Shown: piece by piece, positions 37,844-48,700 of the stretch | Layout: every line of letters starts with the position of its first letter | Numbering within the stretch: the stretch's first letter is position 1 | Assembly: GCF_020382885.2 (NCBI RefSeq) | Contig: NC_058499.1 | Span: 19,143,872 to 19,207,871, forward strand | Source: Scatophagus argus | Taxonomy: Eukaryota > Chordata > Actinopteri > Scatophagidae | DNA length: 64,000 bases | Reading direction: 5' to 3' | Notes under the pieces: model-generated | Told to the model about the DNA's origin: nothing | Seen by the model: the letters and a program-made list of their open reading frames with translations, nothing else | Databases searched by the model: none | Translations under genes and position numbers: made by a program

Positions 37844-40292
37844 ATGGATGTCCAGGGGAATCGGGTCATTGGGAAAAACGCCGCCCTGGTGATTTTGACC
37901 TTCCTTGAGGCGGACTGTACAAACTCACAGTACCTTAAAGAGCTTCATTCACTGACTCAAGACATAAATTCTTGGGATTTCAATTGCAACAGCGTTGGGG
38001 AAGATCCTCTGGACGAGGGACACATCGAAGCTGATGGTCACCTGTCCCACAGCATCAAGGATTTATTTGATGAAATTGAAGTTTCAGTGGAACTGCAGCG
38101 ACACAGTGAGTAACTGCTGGCTGATTTTTCTGAAAGCAAAGCCTTTTGCTGAGTGTTGTCATTGGAAATGACTGTGATAAATGAAGCCATCTTATCACAG
38201 TCATTGTCGTTCACGTCTAAGTTGCTTTCACTTGTAGAAGCAAAACAACCTGTGATTCAAAGAGAAAGTAGGAAGTGGAAGTGGCATCTGTCGACCTTTT
38301 TGCTATTTCGATAGTTGTTGTATAAATAAAGAAAGTATTATTTTTCCTTTCAATGCAAAATTGCATTCCTTTCACTCATCTCTCACTTGACTACTGTACT
38401 GTGTGTTTTAAACCTGCATAATCAAATGTGTGGTACACTGGTAGTTTGTGTAGTGTAATAAGTGAATAGTGAATAATATAATAGTGAAATTCTTTATTTT
38501 TATTCTTTTTTTATTTTATAATTGATTTGACAAAGGCTCATTGCTCTTTGTCTGTTTAGAGAAACATATTTTCTTCCATCAACCTTCCTACTGAATCCAG
38601 AAACCAAACTGTTGACTAAAGTGTGCTGACATTGTTGCCTTGTTGTTTTCCTGTGGGGAACCTTGCAGATGCAGCAGCTCTCCAGCAGGTCGCAGAAGAG
38701 TTGAGAGAAATTGCTTCCCAGCTTGAGCTCAATGTTGTGGCTCAGGCTACTCAGAATCTGCGCAATAACATACCAGATTCCACCTCTGATGTGAGTCTGT
38801 TCTGAGCACAGCCATTACTGAATTATTGATGTTGTAATGTTCTTTGTCTGGTCTGTGAGAGATAAGACAAACGGTTTAGTTAATAATCCAGTTCAAATAA
38901 TCTGTTATTATTGTTACTGAGTTCCCATTTATTCTATTTTTTCACATGTTTAATCAGTGCCGAAAGGAATTAAGTGTCTTGTCATGTTCTAGATTTTAAA
39001 CTAACTTGATGGTTTATTGTGTAAAATAACGATGTAAGGAAAGTCAGAGACTGAACAGTAGCACAGCAACTGTTTGTTGATCTGCAGATTATTAGATTGA
39101 ATGGAAAAAAAGGAAACCTGTTTTGATAATCAATCATTTGTCATTTTTCCTTGAAAAATGACAAATGATGACAAAAATGTGCTGGTCCTGGCTTCTAAAA
39201 TTAGAGAATTTGTTTGTCATTTATGATAGTAAATTAAGACTCTTTTGGAGTTTGGGCTGTTGTTTGGACAAAAATTTTAAGTCATCACGTTGGCCTCTAG
39301 GAAATTGCAGTGACCGTTTTTCACAGTTTTTGTAGAAATTGGTGTTTTTTCACTGCAGATGCTGATACACTACACTACATAGACAAAAGTGTCTAGACAC
39401 ACCTCTCTATGGGACTGTTTTTCAGGGGTTGGACAAGTCCTCTTACTTCCAGTGAAGGGAAATCTTAATGCTTCAGCATACCAAGACATGTTGGACAATG
39501 CTATGCCTCCAACTTTGTGGCAACAGTTTGGGGAAGGCCCTTTTCTATTCCAGCATGACTGTGTCCCAGTGCACAAAGTCCATAAAGATGTGGTTGGATG
39601 AGTTTGGTGTGGAAGAACTTGACTGGCCCACACAGAGTCCTGACCTCAACCCCATCTGACACCTTTGGGATGAACTGGAACTGACATTGTGAGCCAGGCC
39701 TTTTGGTCCAACATCAGTGCCTGACTTCACAAATGCTCTACTGCATGAATGGGCAAAAATTCCCACAGAGACACACAAATCTTGTGGAATCCCCACAGAA
39801 ATATTGTGGAAAACTTTCCTAGAAGAGTAAAAGCTGTTACAGCTGCAAAGGGGGAGGGGGCAACTCCATATTAATGTCTTATGTATTTAGAATACACTGT
39901 CACTGAAGTTCCTGTTGGTGTAACGGTCACATGTCCCAATACTTTTGTCTATATAGTGTATCTAATACTAACAAAGAGACAGGTAACCAATATTTGGAGC
40001 TAATATACATTTACAAAAATAAAAAGTTTTTCACATAGTTTACAACATGATTTTTTTGTGAGACAAGTGAAGAATAAAAACTTCTGTTTTCCAGACGTGG
40101 GAAGGCTACCTTCTCAGAGAGGTGGACGCGGTGATGAGACAGAGTGTGACACTGAAGGATCTACCTGAGGAGCGTGTCATGGTGGCCCTCATTTTGACGC
40201 TGGTGAAGGGAGTGTGCGAGCAGGCCCCACAACTGCTGAGAACCCTCTTCAACACGGCGCTGCACTACGTCAGCCACGGATCAGCAAGGTGA
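37844..40292 (+). CDS. bid: BH3-interacting domain death agonist (Bid)
   Basis: BH3-only BCL2-family protein that is cleaved by caspase-8 or granzyme B and then activates BAX/BAK at mitochondria (family knowledge). Three coding exons, 37844-38105, 38669-38790 and 40095-40292, give 193 aa (human 195). The assignment rests on length, helical pattern, a BH3-like helix, a conserved centre (EGYLLREVDAVMRQSV) and location beside bcl2l13. A caspase/granzyme-type IEAD|G site is at residues 61-65, in the expected flexible loop. The BH3 helix is VAEELREIASQLE (95-107); the position of the usual core aspartate is Ser104. The C-terminus (YVSHGSAR) is shorter than in human. The stop lies at AAGG|TGA, which could also be read as a donor, so a further exon is possible, but a poly(A) signal 330 bp on argues against it. 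This is likely the teleost gene called bida. Confidence 0.85.
38106..38668 (+). other. bid: bid intron 1
   Basis: A 563-bp AT-rich intron containing a perfect inverted repeat (arms 38167-38180 and 38192-38205). No other feature. Confidence 0.8.
38167..38205. repeat. perfect 14-bp inverted repeat in bid intron 1
   Basis: Arms 38167-38180 (AATGACTGTGATAA) and 38192-38205 are exact reverse complements with an 11-nt loop. Confidence 0.9.
39134..39168. repeat. perfect 15-bp inverted repeat in bid intron 2
   Basis: Arms 39134-39148 (TCATTTGTCATTTTT) and 39154-39168 are exact reverse complements with a 5-nt loop, about 200 bp upstream of the Tc1-like remnant and not part of its terminal repeats. 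Confidence 0.9.
39371..39960 (+). mobile_element. internally deleted, inactive Tc1/mariner-like transposon
   Basis: The ends form imperfect terminal inverted repeats of about 28 bp (39371-39398 and 39933-39960, sharing the core TAGACAAAAGT), each beginning TACACTA as in other fish Tc1-type elements. Between them, on the + strand, lie fragments of a Tc1-type transposase C-terminus: GNLNASAYQDMLDNAMPPTL, LFQHDCVPVHK, VEELDW and SPDLNPI. The reading frame shifts between fragments and meets stop codons. At 590 bp, against roughly 1.2-1.6 kb for complete members, the 5' half of the gene is missing. It cannot encode an active transposase. Confidence 0.88.
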
Positions 40293-40619
40293 CTTCTGAG
40301 CCGAAGGCTGCGAGGAAATTACTGAGAAATGTGTGGTGTAAGACACCTGATTCTGAAACTGACATCTGCCCCTCATGAGCAGTCGACTGTGAAGGGAGCT
40401 GTTAACGTCTCAGTAGTGAGAAAACTTTACAAACGAGGGAAAGTGACAACTCATTTGGATCTATTGTTATAGTTTAAAACTGGCCACTTTAATTTTTTTC
40501 ATTCCTTTATGTAATTCTGTTTACCTGTTGTTTAAAGGTGTTTTCATTTCCAACTCAAAATACATGATCACTTTGTTTTCAGTGATTTTTCTGTTGGCAT
40601 ATACATGTATGTGAACTTG

Positions 40620-40625
40620 AATAAA
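40620..40625 (+). terminator. bid poly(A) signal
   Basis: AATAAA 328 bp after the bid stop codon. The interval 40293-40645 is the inferred 3' UTR. Confidence 0.6.
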
Positions 40626-40769
40626 TATATTTTCTCAGGATTTGAGTTTGAGTCGAAATACTGTGAGATTACTCATATTATTCCTTAAACATTAAATGTG
40701 TTCATCTTTTGCAATAGGAAACTGACACGCACGTAAGCATTTAAACGACACACCAGAGAGAAGGCTCTC

Positions 40770-42761
40770 AAATAGTTCAGTTTTTTATTATTACTTTTAT
40801 TATTCTCATCTCAAACAGTGTTGTAGGAAACTCAAGGTACAAATTGTCATGTGTGGAACACTGTAACATCCATCCAGCTCTATACTTTTATCAGTTTCCC
40901 TTTGGAAGCAGGCTATAGTTTCCAGTCAATGAGTATTACTATGTGTAACACTGACATACATAGAAATATCCCTTCAGTTGCAAAGAAGAGGGTTTCTGTC
41001 CAACGCTTTTTACCAGCCATTCATGAATTTTCATAGCGATACAACTCAGTAGACTATCCCTAAATTGTCCGGGAGAAAATATTTAAGTGGTGAGGCAGTG
41101 GCAGTAAGGGCAAAACATGTTTGTCACCTTTATTTAACCATCATGACTTAACTGTCACAACAGGACATTAAGTCAACTGCTGCCCTAACAGTTCACACCT
41201 TCTGTTTAAGAACTCTTGCACTGTACTACACTGCAGATGGGCTCACTCATAACTGTAGAGAGTTCTTTAGCTGAGTGATGTATTCATAGAAAAAAAAATG
41301 TAATTTCATAGCTACTCAAGAGGCTGAGGGTGTGAATCTAAAGTTTTTTTGTTACTTCAAAACCAAATGTTTATAACAGCATTCTGCACATGTGAAACCA
41401 TACATACAGGTTTATGTCATTCTGATTGTCTCTTTTTGCATGTAACAGCTCACAGTGGCTTGCTTATATTCTACTCAGGGAGGGTATGGAATTTTTATCA
41501 ATTACTGAAATCCTAACAGACAAACAGGCACTGGGACAGACGGGATTGTCACTGGAAAGCTGTAGCACGAGTCAGGTACATTAAAAAGCTGAGCAGTTGT
41601 TGAAAAGGGAGCAGACAAAATACTGAGGATTAAAGACCTGGCAGGAAAAAAGTAAGTTTCCCAACCAGTAAATTCAATCATTAAAGCCATTTACATTAAA
41701 AGGATGACTGAATTTATGTACTACAGTCACATTCCTGCTACTCTCCTTATCTCCTTATGGTGTAATACAGCTCACTTTGGCAGGGTAAACATAACCATGG
41801 ATGACATTAGTACTGAAAGTAAGGTATTCCATCATGTACTCAATACACAAAGCGGGAAAAATCCATTGCAAACAAACTTGTTACTTGTTGTATCTATCCG
41901 TTTTGGACCTTCACAGTATATTCAGATTTACTTACAAATGATGTGTGACCTCGAACCTTGAAGTAGATCAGCATGCTTGATGTACCAATTCTACAAATGC
42001 AGCAGCAGTACTATACCTCAGGACACATATAAATACTTTTACCCATTTTGGGAAAGGTTTTTAATGATTCAATCCACCAAAACTAAAACATGCTGCGTGT
42101 GAACTGACAAATCCCATTTGCAGTATAAAAAGATGGAACACAAATGCACCTGTTGTGTGTCATTAGTTAATAATTTCAAGCTGATGTACAGAAACCAAAT
42201 TACTGGTTTCACTTCCATTTCAAATGTTTGGTCTGTTTATCAGGGAAAGTAGCAGACCAACTTCTCACAGTTTGAGAAGGAAAATATAAATAAATACCTT
42301 TAGTCACACAGTGTTGTGTTGTCAGCAAATTTTTTCATGGAAGCACATTGACTCAAATGGCACAAAACAAACTTAATAGTGAGTCACAGGCATTAGAGAA
42401 ACTGAACTCACAGAAGAGGGCTAAAAGTATACACACCGATGATGCAGGACTGGGGTCTTAAGAGTTTTAACACAAAAGAGAAAAGTAAAACATCAAAAAC
42501 AAGGAGAACAGTGGAGTGCATCATTTTCCCATATCTGCATTTGCACCTGGTGTGGCAGCCAGGGCTCTGGGGGGTTTTGGTTGCTGGGGGCGTTTTCACA
42601 GATTTCAAACCTTCAAAAGCATAGCAGATTAAAAAAAACAGCCTGATTTAATAAATCCAACACAATTTGTAAGGAGAGTCCCACCATGTGTGTACTAATA
42701 CATTTATTTCTACCTTAACAGCTTGTAATATTTTTTCTCCATCCCTGACAAAGATACTTTT
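40770..42761 (-). other. bcl2l13: bcl2l13 3' UTR (inferred)
   Basis: About 2 kb of AT-rich sequence with no recognised coding exon, between the candidate poly(A) signal and the bcl2l13 stop codon. Confidence 0.5.
40785..40790 (-). terminator. bcl2l13 poly(A) signal
   Basis: TTTATT on the + strand (AATAAA on the - strand), about 2 kb past the bcl2l13 stop and 160 bp from the bid signal on the other strand, consistent with tightly packed convergent genes. Confidence 0.5.
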
Positions 42762-45700
42762 CTACTTCCTCCTGTAGCTTATGACACCATATGCCATTAC
42801 AGCAGCGAGGGCCACCAGAGCAGCACCTCCATAAAGCAGCACCGGGAGCTCTGATTCTGACTCTAGCTGCACTGGGGGCTCCTCAGCTGGGACTTCCACT
42901 GGGGCCTCCAGGACAGGGGGTGCAGCCGGCGGGGCCTCCAGCTCGGCCACAGTCTCTGCCACAGTCTCTGGTTCTGGTTGGGGAGGCACTGCGGCGGACT
43001 CTGGCTCCTGTTCTGGTTCAGGCGCTGGTTCTGAGGTGGCTTCAGGTTCTGCTGGTGCTGCCGGGGCTTCCTTGGCTAGGGATGGGGCCGCCACCTCAGC
43101 AGGCAATGAGGCAGGAGCAGCAGCTGGTTCTGGCTCAGGCTCTGGTTCTACTGCAGGAACAGATAAAGGTGCCAGAGGTTCTGTTGGAGGTTCTGGCTCT
43201 GAGGGAGGGGGCACAGCAGCTTCCGAGACCGGGGGAAGCAGCTCTGGTTCTGAGGAGGCGAGGGAAGGCTCTCCTGACAGAACTGCAGGTGTCTCTATTA
43301 CAACTGGTTCCTCTAATGAAATCAGGGAAGCTGGGGCTGTGGAGTCGGCCTCAGCTGACAGCGGAGCAGGTGGAGTCTGGTCTCTAAATTCTTCCCTGAG
43401 CTCAGCCAGCTCGCTCTCTGTGCCTAAAACACTCATCATGCTGTCTTCTATTGCTCCGACTTCACCGCCTTCCTCGAGTAGCTCGGCCTCCTCACGCTCG
43501 ACATGGACAATGTCCGAGTTTGAGGAGTTGTTCTCGCTGCGCTCCTCGGCCAGAGCCACGCCCTCATTGCTGTCCAGACTCTTGACGTCTTCAGGGTCCA
43601 TCACACCAACCTGTGCCCAAGACTCGTGGCCGGCCAGAGACACAGGTAAGCTTTCCGTCTGCCAGGAGCTCTGCTCACTGCTGTTGTCTCCAGTGCAGAG
43701 CAGAGAGGAGGGGGGGCTCAGCTGGTCAGGATGCTGCTCTCCTGAGAGGATGTAAATGTCGTTGCTGTCTTCAGCGATGGTCACGCCTCGCTCCTCCTCT
43801 GACTCGAGCCTGAATATTTCACTCTGTGGCAGACAGACAGAGATAGAGATGGTATCAGCATTCTCAATATTGTATACAAGGGGAGTGAAGAGGGCTGATG
43901 TGATACTGATCTGTTTTTAGCATGCTGGATTATGTAGTTTAGAGTTTAAATTCAGACTGTGAACTAGTTTAGATTAAGACAATACTGCCTAACACTGATT
44001 ACAAAGTAAAATGGTTCTTAACCTGACACGGTCTACATACATAATATAACACTGCACTGCTTTACACTTTAAGTAAGTCCCGTGTGCCACCTAGTGGTGT
44101 GCAGCTACTAACCAGCAATAGATTAGAAGCTATCCGCAAAGCTCTTCTATTATGTAACAGATAATATCCTATCACATGATCATGTGGGTAAGAGTGACTA
44201 ATACATAGGCTGGCTTGCTGAAGCAAAATATGTTGAACTAAATCAAATGGTAAAGTCTGCTGAACTAAATGAGCTCAAAATAATGAAACCTTTTCCCTAA
44301 AGCCAGTTTCTCACGTCAGTAGCAGAAAAAAAAAAATTGTAGCATGAGAGTGACCACACCAGCCATACTGTTGTTTTGCCGAGCGTGCCGCGATGTGATG
44401 CAGAACATACAGTATGTGGCCCATAAACAGGCCAGTGAGTGTTCACAATGAGCACTGAAGATCAAGATTCAAACTGACATGCTCGCTGCCTCGAGGGCAC
44501 AAGTGTTCAAAACAGTGAAAGAACGAAGAGGTTAATAAGATGTTGCTGTGGATGGCAGTTTATCCTCTCACACTGACACGCATTCGAATCCAACACTGCC
44601 GACATAACAGCCCTGTGAGTCCAGGTTTAAACAGGCTCTAACTTTGGATTTGTACACATTAGGATCTCTCATCTGATATCACAAATGGGCAGTCATATAC
44701 ACCAAAAAGACAATAGAGTCTACCGCCACGCTAGTAGTTTTGTGAGGCACAGTAGTGCTGTTAGCTAAATGCTAGCTTGTGCTAAACACAACACTAACCT
44801 AACTATGTCTCCATTTTTTTGGAGAAATCAGGGGATCATCAAACTCATCAAGCTTCATCCTCTAAGAACTACCAAAATGCATCCAAAACATAGCCAAAAC
44901 AGTCACACCTCCCTGAACATGTACAAAAAATAGTGTAGTGTACAATACACTGGACAATGGACACTGCACAATGGACAAGCCTTCTCTGCTGTGTTTCTCT
45001 GCATGTCACACAGGTGTGACCTGAACAGACGAGATTCAGACAGTGGAAGTGTGTGTGTGCAGCAGGCAGACAGGTTCTGACAGCACAGACCAGCTCCCAA
45101 GGCAACACTGTCTCATCTGAAAACATGATAAAGGTACGTCATCACGGTCTTTTCAAAGTGTCCACTGATAACCAATTTGTTAACTTTTCATCATTGGTCT
45201 ATATAAATGACTTTGTAAATGTCTTTTTTGAATGGTCACGGTTGCGATGTGAAGGTTATTTCCCTTACAAGGACACTCACATGGCAGCTGCGTTCTGGGA
45301 GGCTGGAAAGAGATTAAATCTAACAGTGTTCCACCATTATCCAACATTTGCTTTCCCCGTAAGCTGATTTGCACATGAGAGAGCAGAGAGTGTTTCACCA
45401 AACCCTGAACCTCAGGCTCCCATCAGCTGGACAGAGCAGGATAGGGATGCCACGTAGTATAAAATCGACAAAGGCTGCCGATAGTATTCAGGAACTGTGA
45501 CAATCAATCCTTATCCTGTATTTGTTTTCAACTTCTACTGTTACAATGTCGTCACTTATCATACATCTAAACTGGAATTAAATCTTAAAAGGAAGTTAGA
45601 CTAAGTGAAATTATGAAATTACGTACACAGGAATTGAGTGTCCTAACCTTGGTTATATAAATTGTCTTGCAGTTTGGTGGAGATTGTCACTCAAGAACAG

Positions 45701-48700
45701 CTTAAAGTCGCATAGGACAAATCTGCTGTCTAACCAGCGAAAGTCTAAAGCTTAAAAAACTTAAATACACAGAAGGATTTAAGAAACAGTTCCAACTTTT
45801 AAAACTGTATCAATGACTTAAGAATAAGAGAATAAAAAATGCACCTGAGGAGAAAATCCACTCAGAATCTGCTCTACATTTATTTTTTCTTCAACACTCC
45901 GAGCCGTCTTCCTCCAGCACTGCTGAAGCTGGGAAACACACTAACTTGTCAAGTGCTCTGTTGTCAGGTGTGTTCTACAGTTATCCACCCTCGCCCCAAG
46001 ACAAACACAAACTATATAAAACACATTCCTGCTGTAGAGCCAAGGGAGTACAGCCTATCATTGTGCCTTCTCCCTCTCTTATCAAATGCTGATTCTGCCG
46101 GGCGTCAGAGGGCCGAGTAACAGGCCCACTGTCTGAAAATCTCCAAACTCACTGACCTTTTGCAAGAGGAAAACAGCTGCCACATTTTTGGGACAGTTTC
46201 AATTACTTGCAACATTGCCACATGACTGCCACATACTGTCAACATGCTGCATGTGTGAATCTAAACATCAAATCTGGGACTTTATAAAGAGCACTCTTTC
46301 CACATCAACTAAATGTCTGACCTCAGATCATTTCTGACTCATTACACAAACCCCTGACGCTATTTGATTAAGTGTAATGCGATGAACCTCGACATTTATG
46401 GAGGATTATGTCATCACTGGTCCTAATGGACAAGCACTGCGAGAGGTCACACAGTGCCTGATAGAGTTAAGTGAAACCCAGGACTGTGAAGGACATGTTC
46501 AACTGTTCATCACGATCTAAATGCACCTTTAACTTTAAAAGAATCTCTGTTAAACTTCTTCATCATCACACAGACTGGCTACACAGTCTGGATCCAGTGC
46601 TCTTCCACATTGAGATAACATGCAAAATGAAATGCCTATCATCACTAATATGAGGGGTGTTAAATACTTACTGGCAAGTAGAATATCCACTGTAAATGTG
46701 TCTCTATCATCTCCCAACAAAGCAATAAAACTTTGCTACAGAAGAATATTGTTAACCAATGTCACTGTGATACAAATTATCACATTCTCTTTCATCACAG
46801 GTTTTGACTCAATAAAAGAAAACACAGATTCTTAGGAGATATGTATATTTCTGGGGTTTAGACACATATCACCTTAAGCTTCACATGGAAGCTCAGACAA
46901 GAGGACGGGATGTATTTATGGAATCTGACAACTCTGTGAGAGCCTTGGGCAAACTCCCTTTAAAACTAGTCTGCTGCTGATGTGCAGCTACACAGCTTGC
47001 ATCAGTAGATATTGGTTTTTGGCCAGTCATCACCGACAGAGTTGCAGTAGGGACTGATGGATAAACGGAGGGGCAGAGACGGACGGGTGCCCTCTTTAAA
47101 CCTTGGAAGTCAGCCCATGTGCTGCTGCTGTAGCAAGTTTTTTTAAGCAAGCTACAAGTGGGCCAGTCAGACCTCTGGTGATGATGTTGTTGGACGATTA
47201 ACAGAGTTATTTTGGGGGCTTCCTCAGCCTGCACAGGCACTCCACTATGCTCCATTCTCATGTCGATGCAGTGGCACAGTGATGCACATAATGCACCCTG
47301 GCACTGGTGAGAGGGCTCTTACATAATAGAGGGGAGCACAGTTACACTGTGCAGGGTGCAGTGCTGGCGTGCCCCGACACGGCCCAGGCTGAAACCCTTG
47401 CAGCACCTAGTTCTTATAATATCACAGCAACACTGCAACTGGTAAGCAGAAGCAGCTACAGCCAGTGAAAAAGTGATGGCCTGCAGAAGTTGCTTTATTG
47501 CCTTTTAAGATACTCCGCTTTGACTATCAAATATACGGCAGTCAAATAATGTCCGTCTTCATTATCTCTTTGTTAGGAGGGCAGGTGCAGTTGTCAGTGT
47601 GCTACTTTTAAACCTCTGGAGTCCCATTACATCACACTCACAAGAACAGTAATATGAAATGGCTGTTGTGCACACTCAGTTCTCATGCAGCAGTTTTCAC
47701 TGTCAGACTCTGAAGGACAACTGTCTGACTGACAGACAGGAGACAGGCTGTGAACAAACTATTAGAGACAATGCAAACAGGCTGGTTGGTCTACAGGCAC
47801 TCAACTACAACCATCTCTATTTAGCATCAATTCTACTCTCTAATTTTGTAATATATTTCGTATTTCTGAATTGCTTTCACCACCCATCCTTTTTTTTTGT
47901 CCTCCAACCCCCCCAAATCATGTCCTCCTCCTACCCGCCCCTGGCTGTGTCTGAGGGCTGCTGGTTTTGTTCCTGCCAAACGAAGCGTACAACACATTAG
48001 GGTCATAATAATCCTTATTGTATTCTGATGTAACTAACAACGGCATTATGAGAGCCACCCAAACATGGAGGAGAATGAGAACAGATTTTTCTTGTGTCAG
48101 TTTAAGACAAACAAAACAAAAAAAAAAAAAAAAGCAGATAGACAGATGAATAAAGAAACCTATATATTTGTGATAAAGTAAACAATGTCCCTGCTCTCTA
48201 TATTCTCTTTACTAATCTACAAAAAACTTTATATTATTCATAGAACATCGATTTGCATTTTTATATTTTCAGTTTTTAGCTCTATAAGTTCACATCTCAT
48301 GGAACGAGATCATTTCTAATAAACATTTCTAATAAAATTAATCCCATACAGGCCGTTTACGTGCAACCACCCAACAACGGTGAGAACGGTAGGAACTGGA
48401 AATACTGCCCTGTTCCTCGCACACACACATTCAAACCAATGGGTTAATTCTGTAGCTGCTTCAGCATCACAAGCAAAACATTCTTACCTCACTATGCTTT
48501 CACTTAAAATAGTCAAAACTCAAATCGTAGAGATGGAGGGGATGTAGGTAGCCAGCTGAAGAGAAGTGTGCATGCAGGCAGCTGTCAAACTAATGGAGAT
48601 TTCACTTTGCTCTCACTGACTCCCCATGCTCACCCCCTCCACCTTCTCCCTCCTCTCTCATCCCTCCCTCCTTCGTGCTCCCTCCCTTCCTATCACCAAG

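Larger units (their letters stand above)
38791..40094 (+). other. bid: bid intron 2
   Basis: A 1.3-kb intron, enlarged by a 590-bp Tc1-like remnant (39371-39960). It also holds an AT-rich hairpin (39134-39168). Confidence 0.85.

Noticed and set aside
40281-40300. AAGG|TGACTT at the bid stop as a splice donor to a further exon
   Set aside because: No later stretch before the AATAAA at 40620 resembles the Bid C-terminal helix; ending at the TGA gives 193 aa, close to the human length.
43036-43755. 239-codon open frame on the + strand across the bcl2l13 last exon, and a 198-codon frame at 42791-43387
   Set aside because: Both are antisense shadows of a GC-rich, repetitive Pro/Glu/Ala coding stretch. 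Their composition (Gly/Ser/Ala or Leu/Pro/Gln-rich) is what the complement of such codons gives, and neither resembles a known family.
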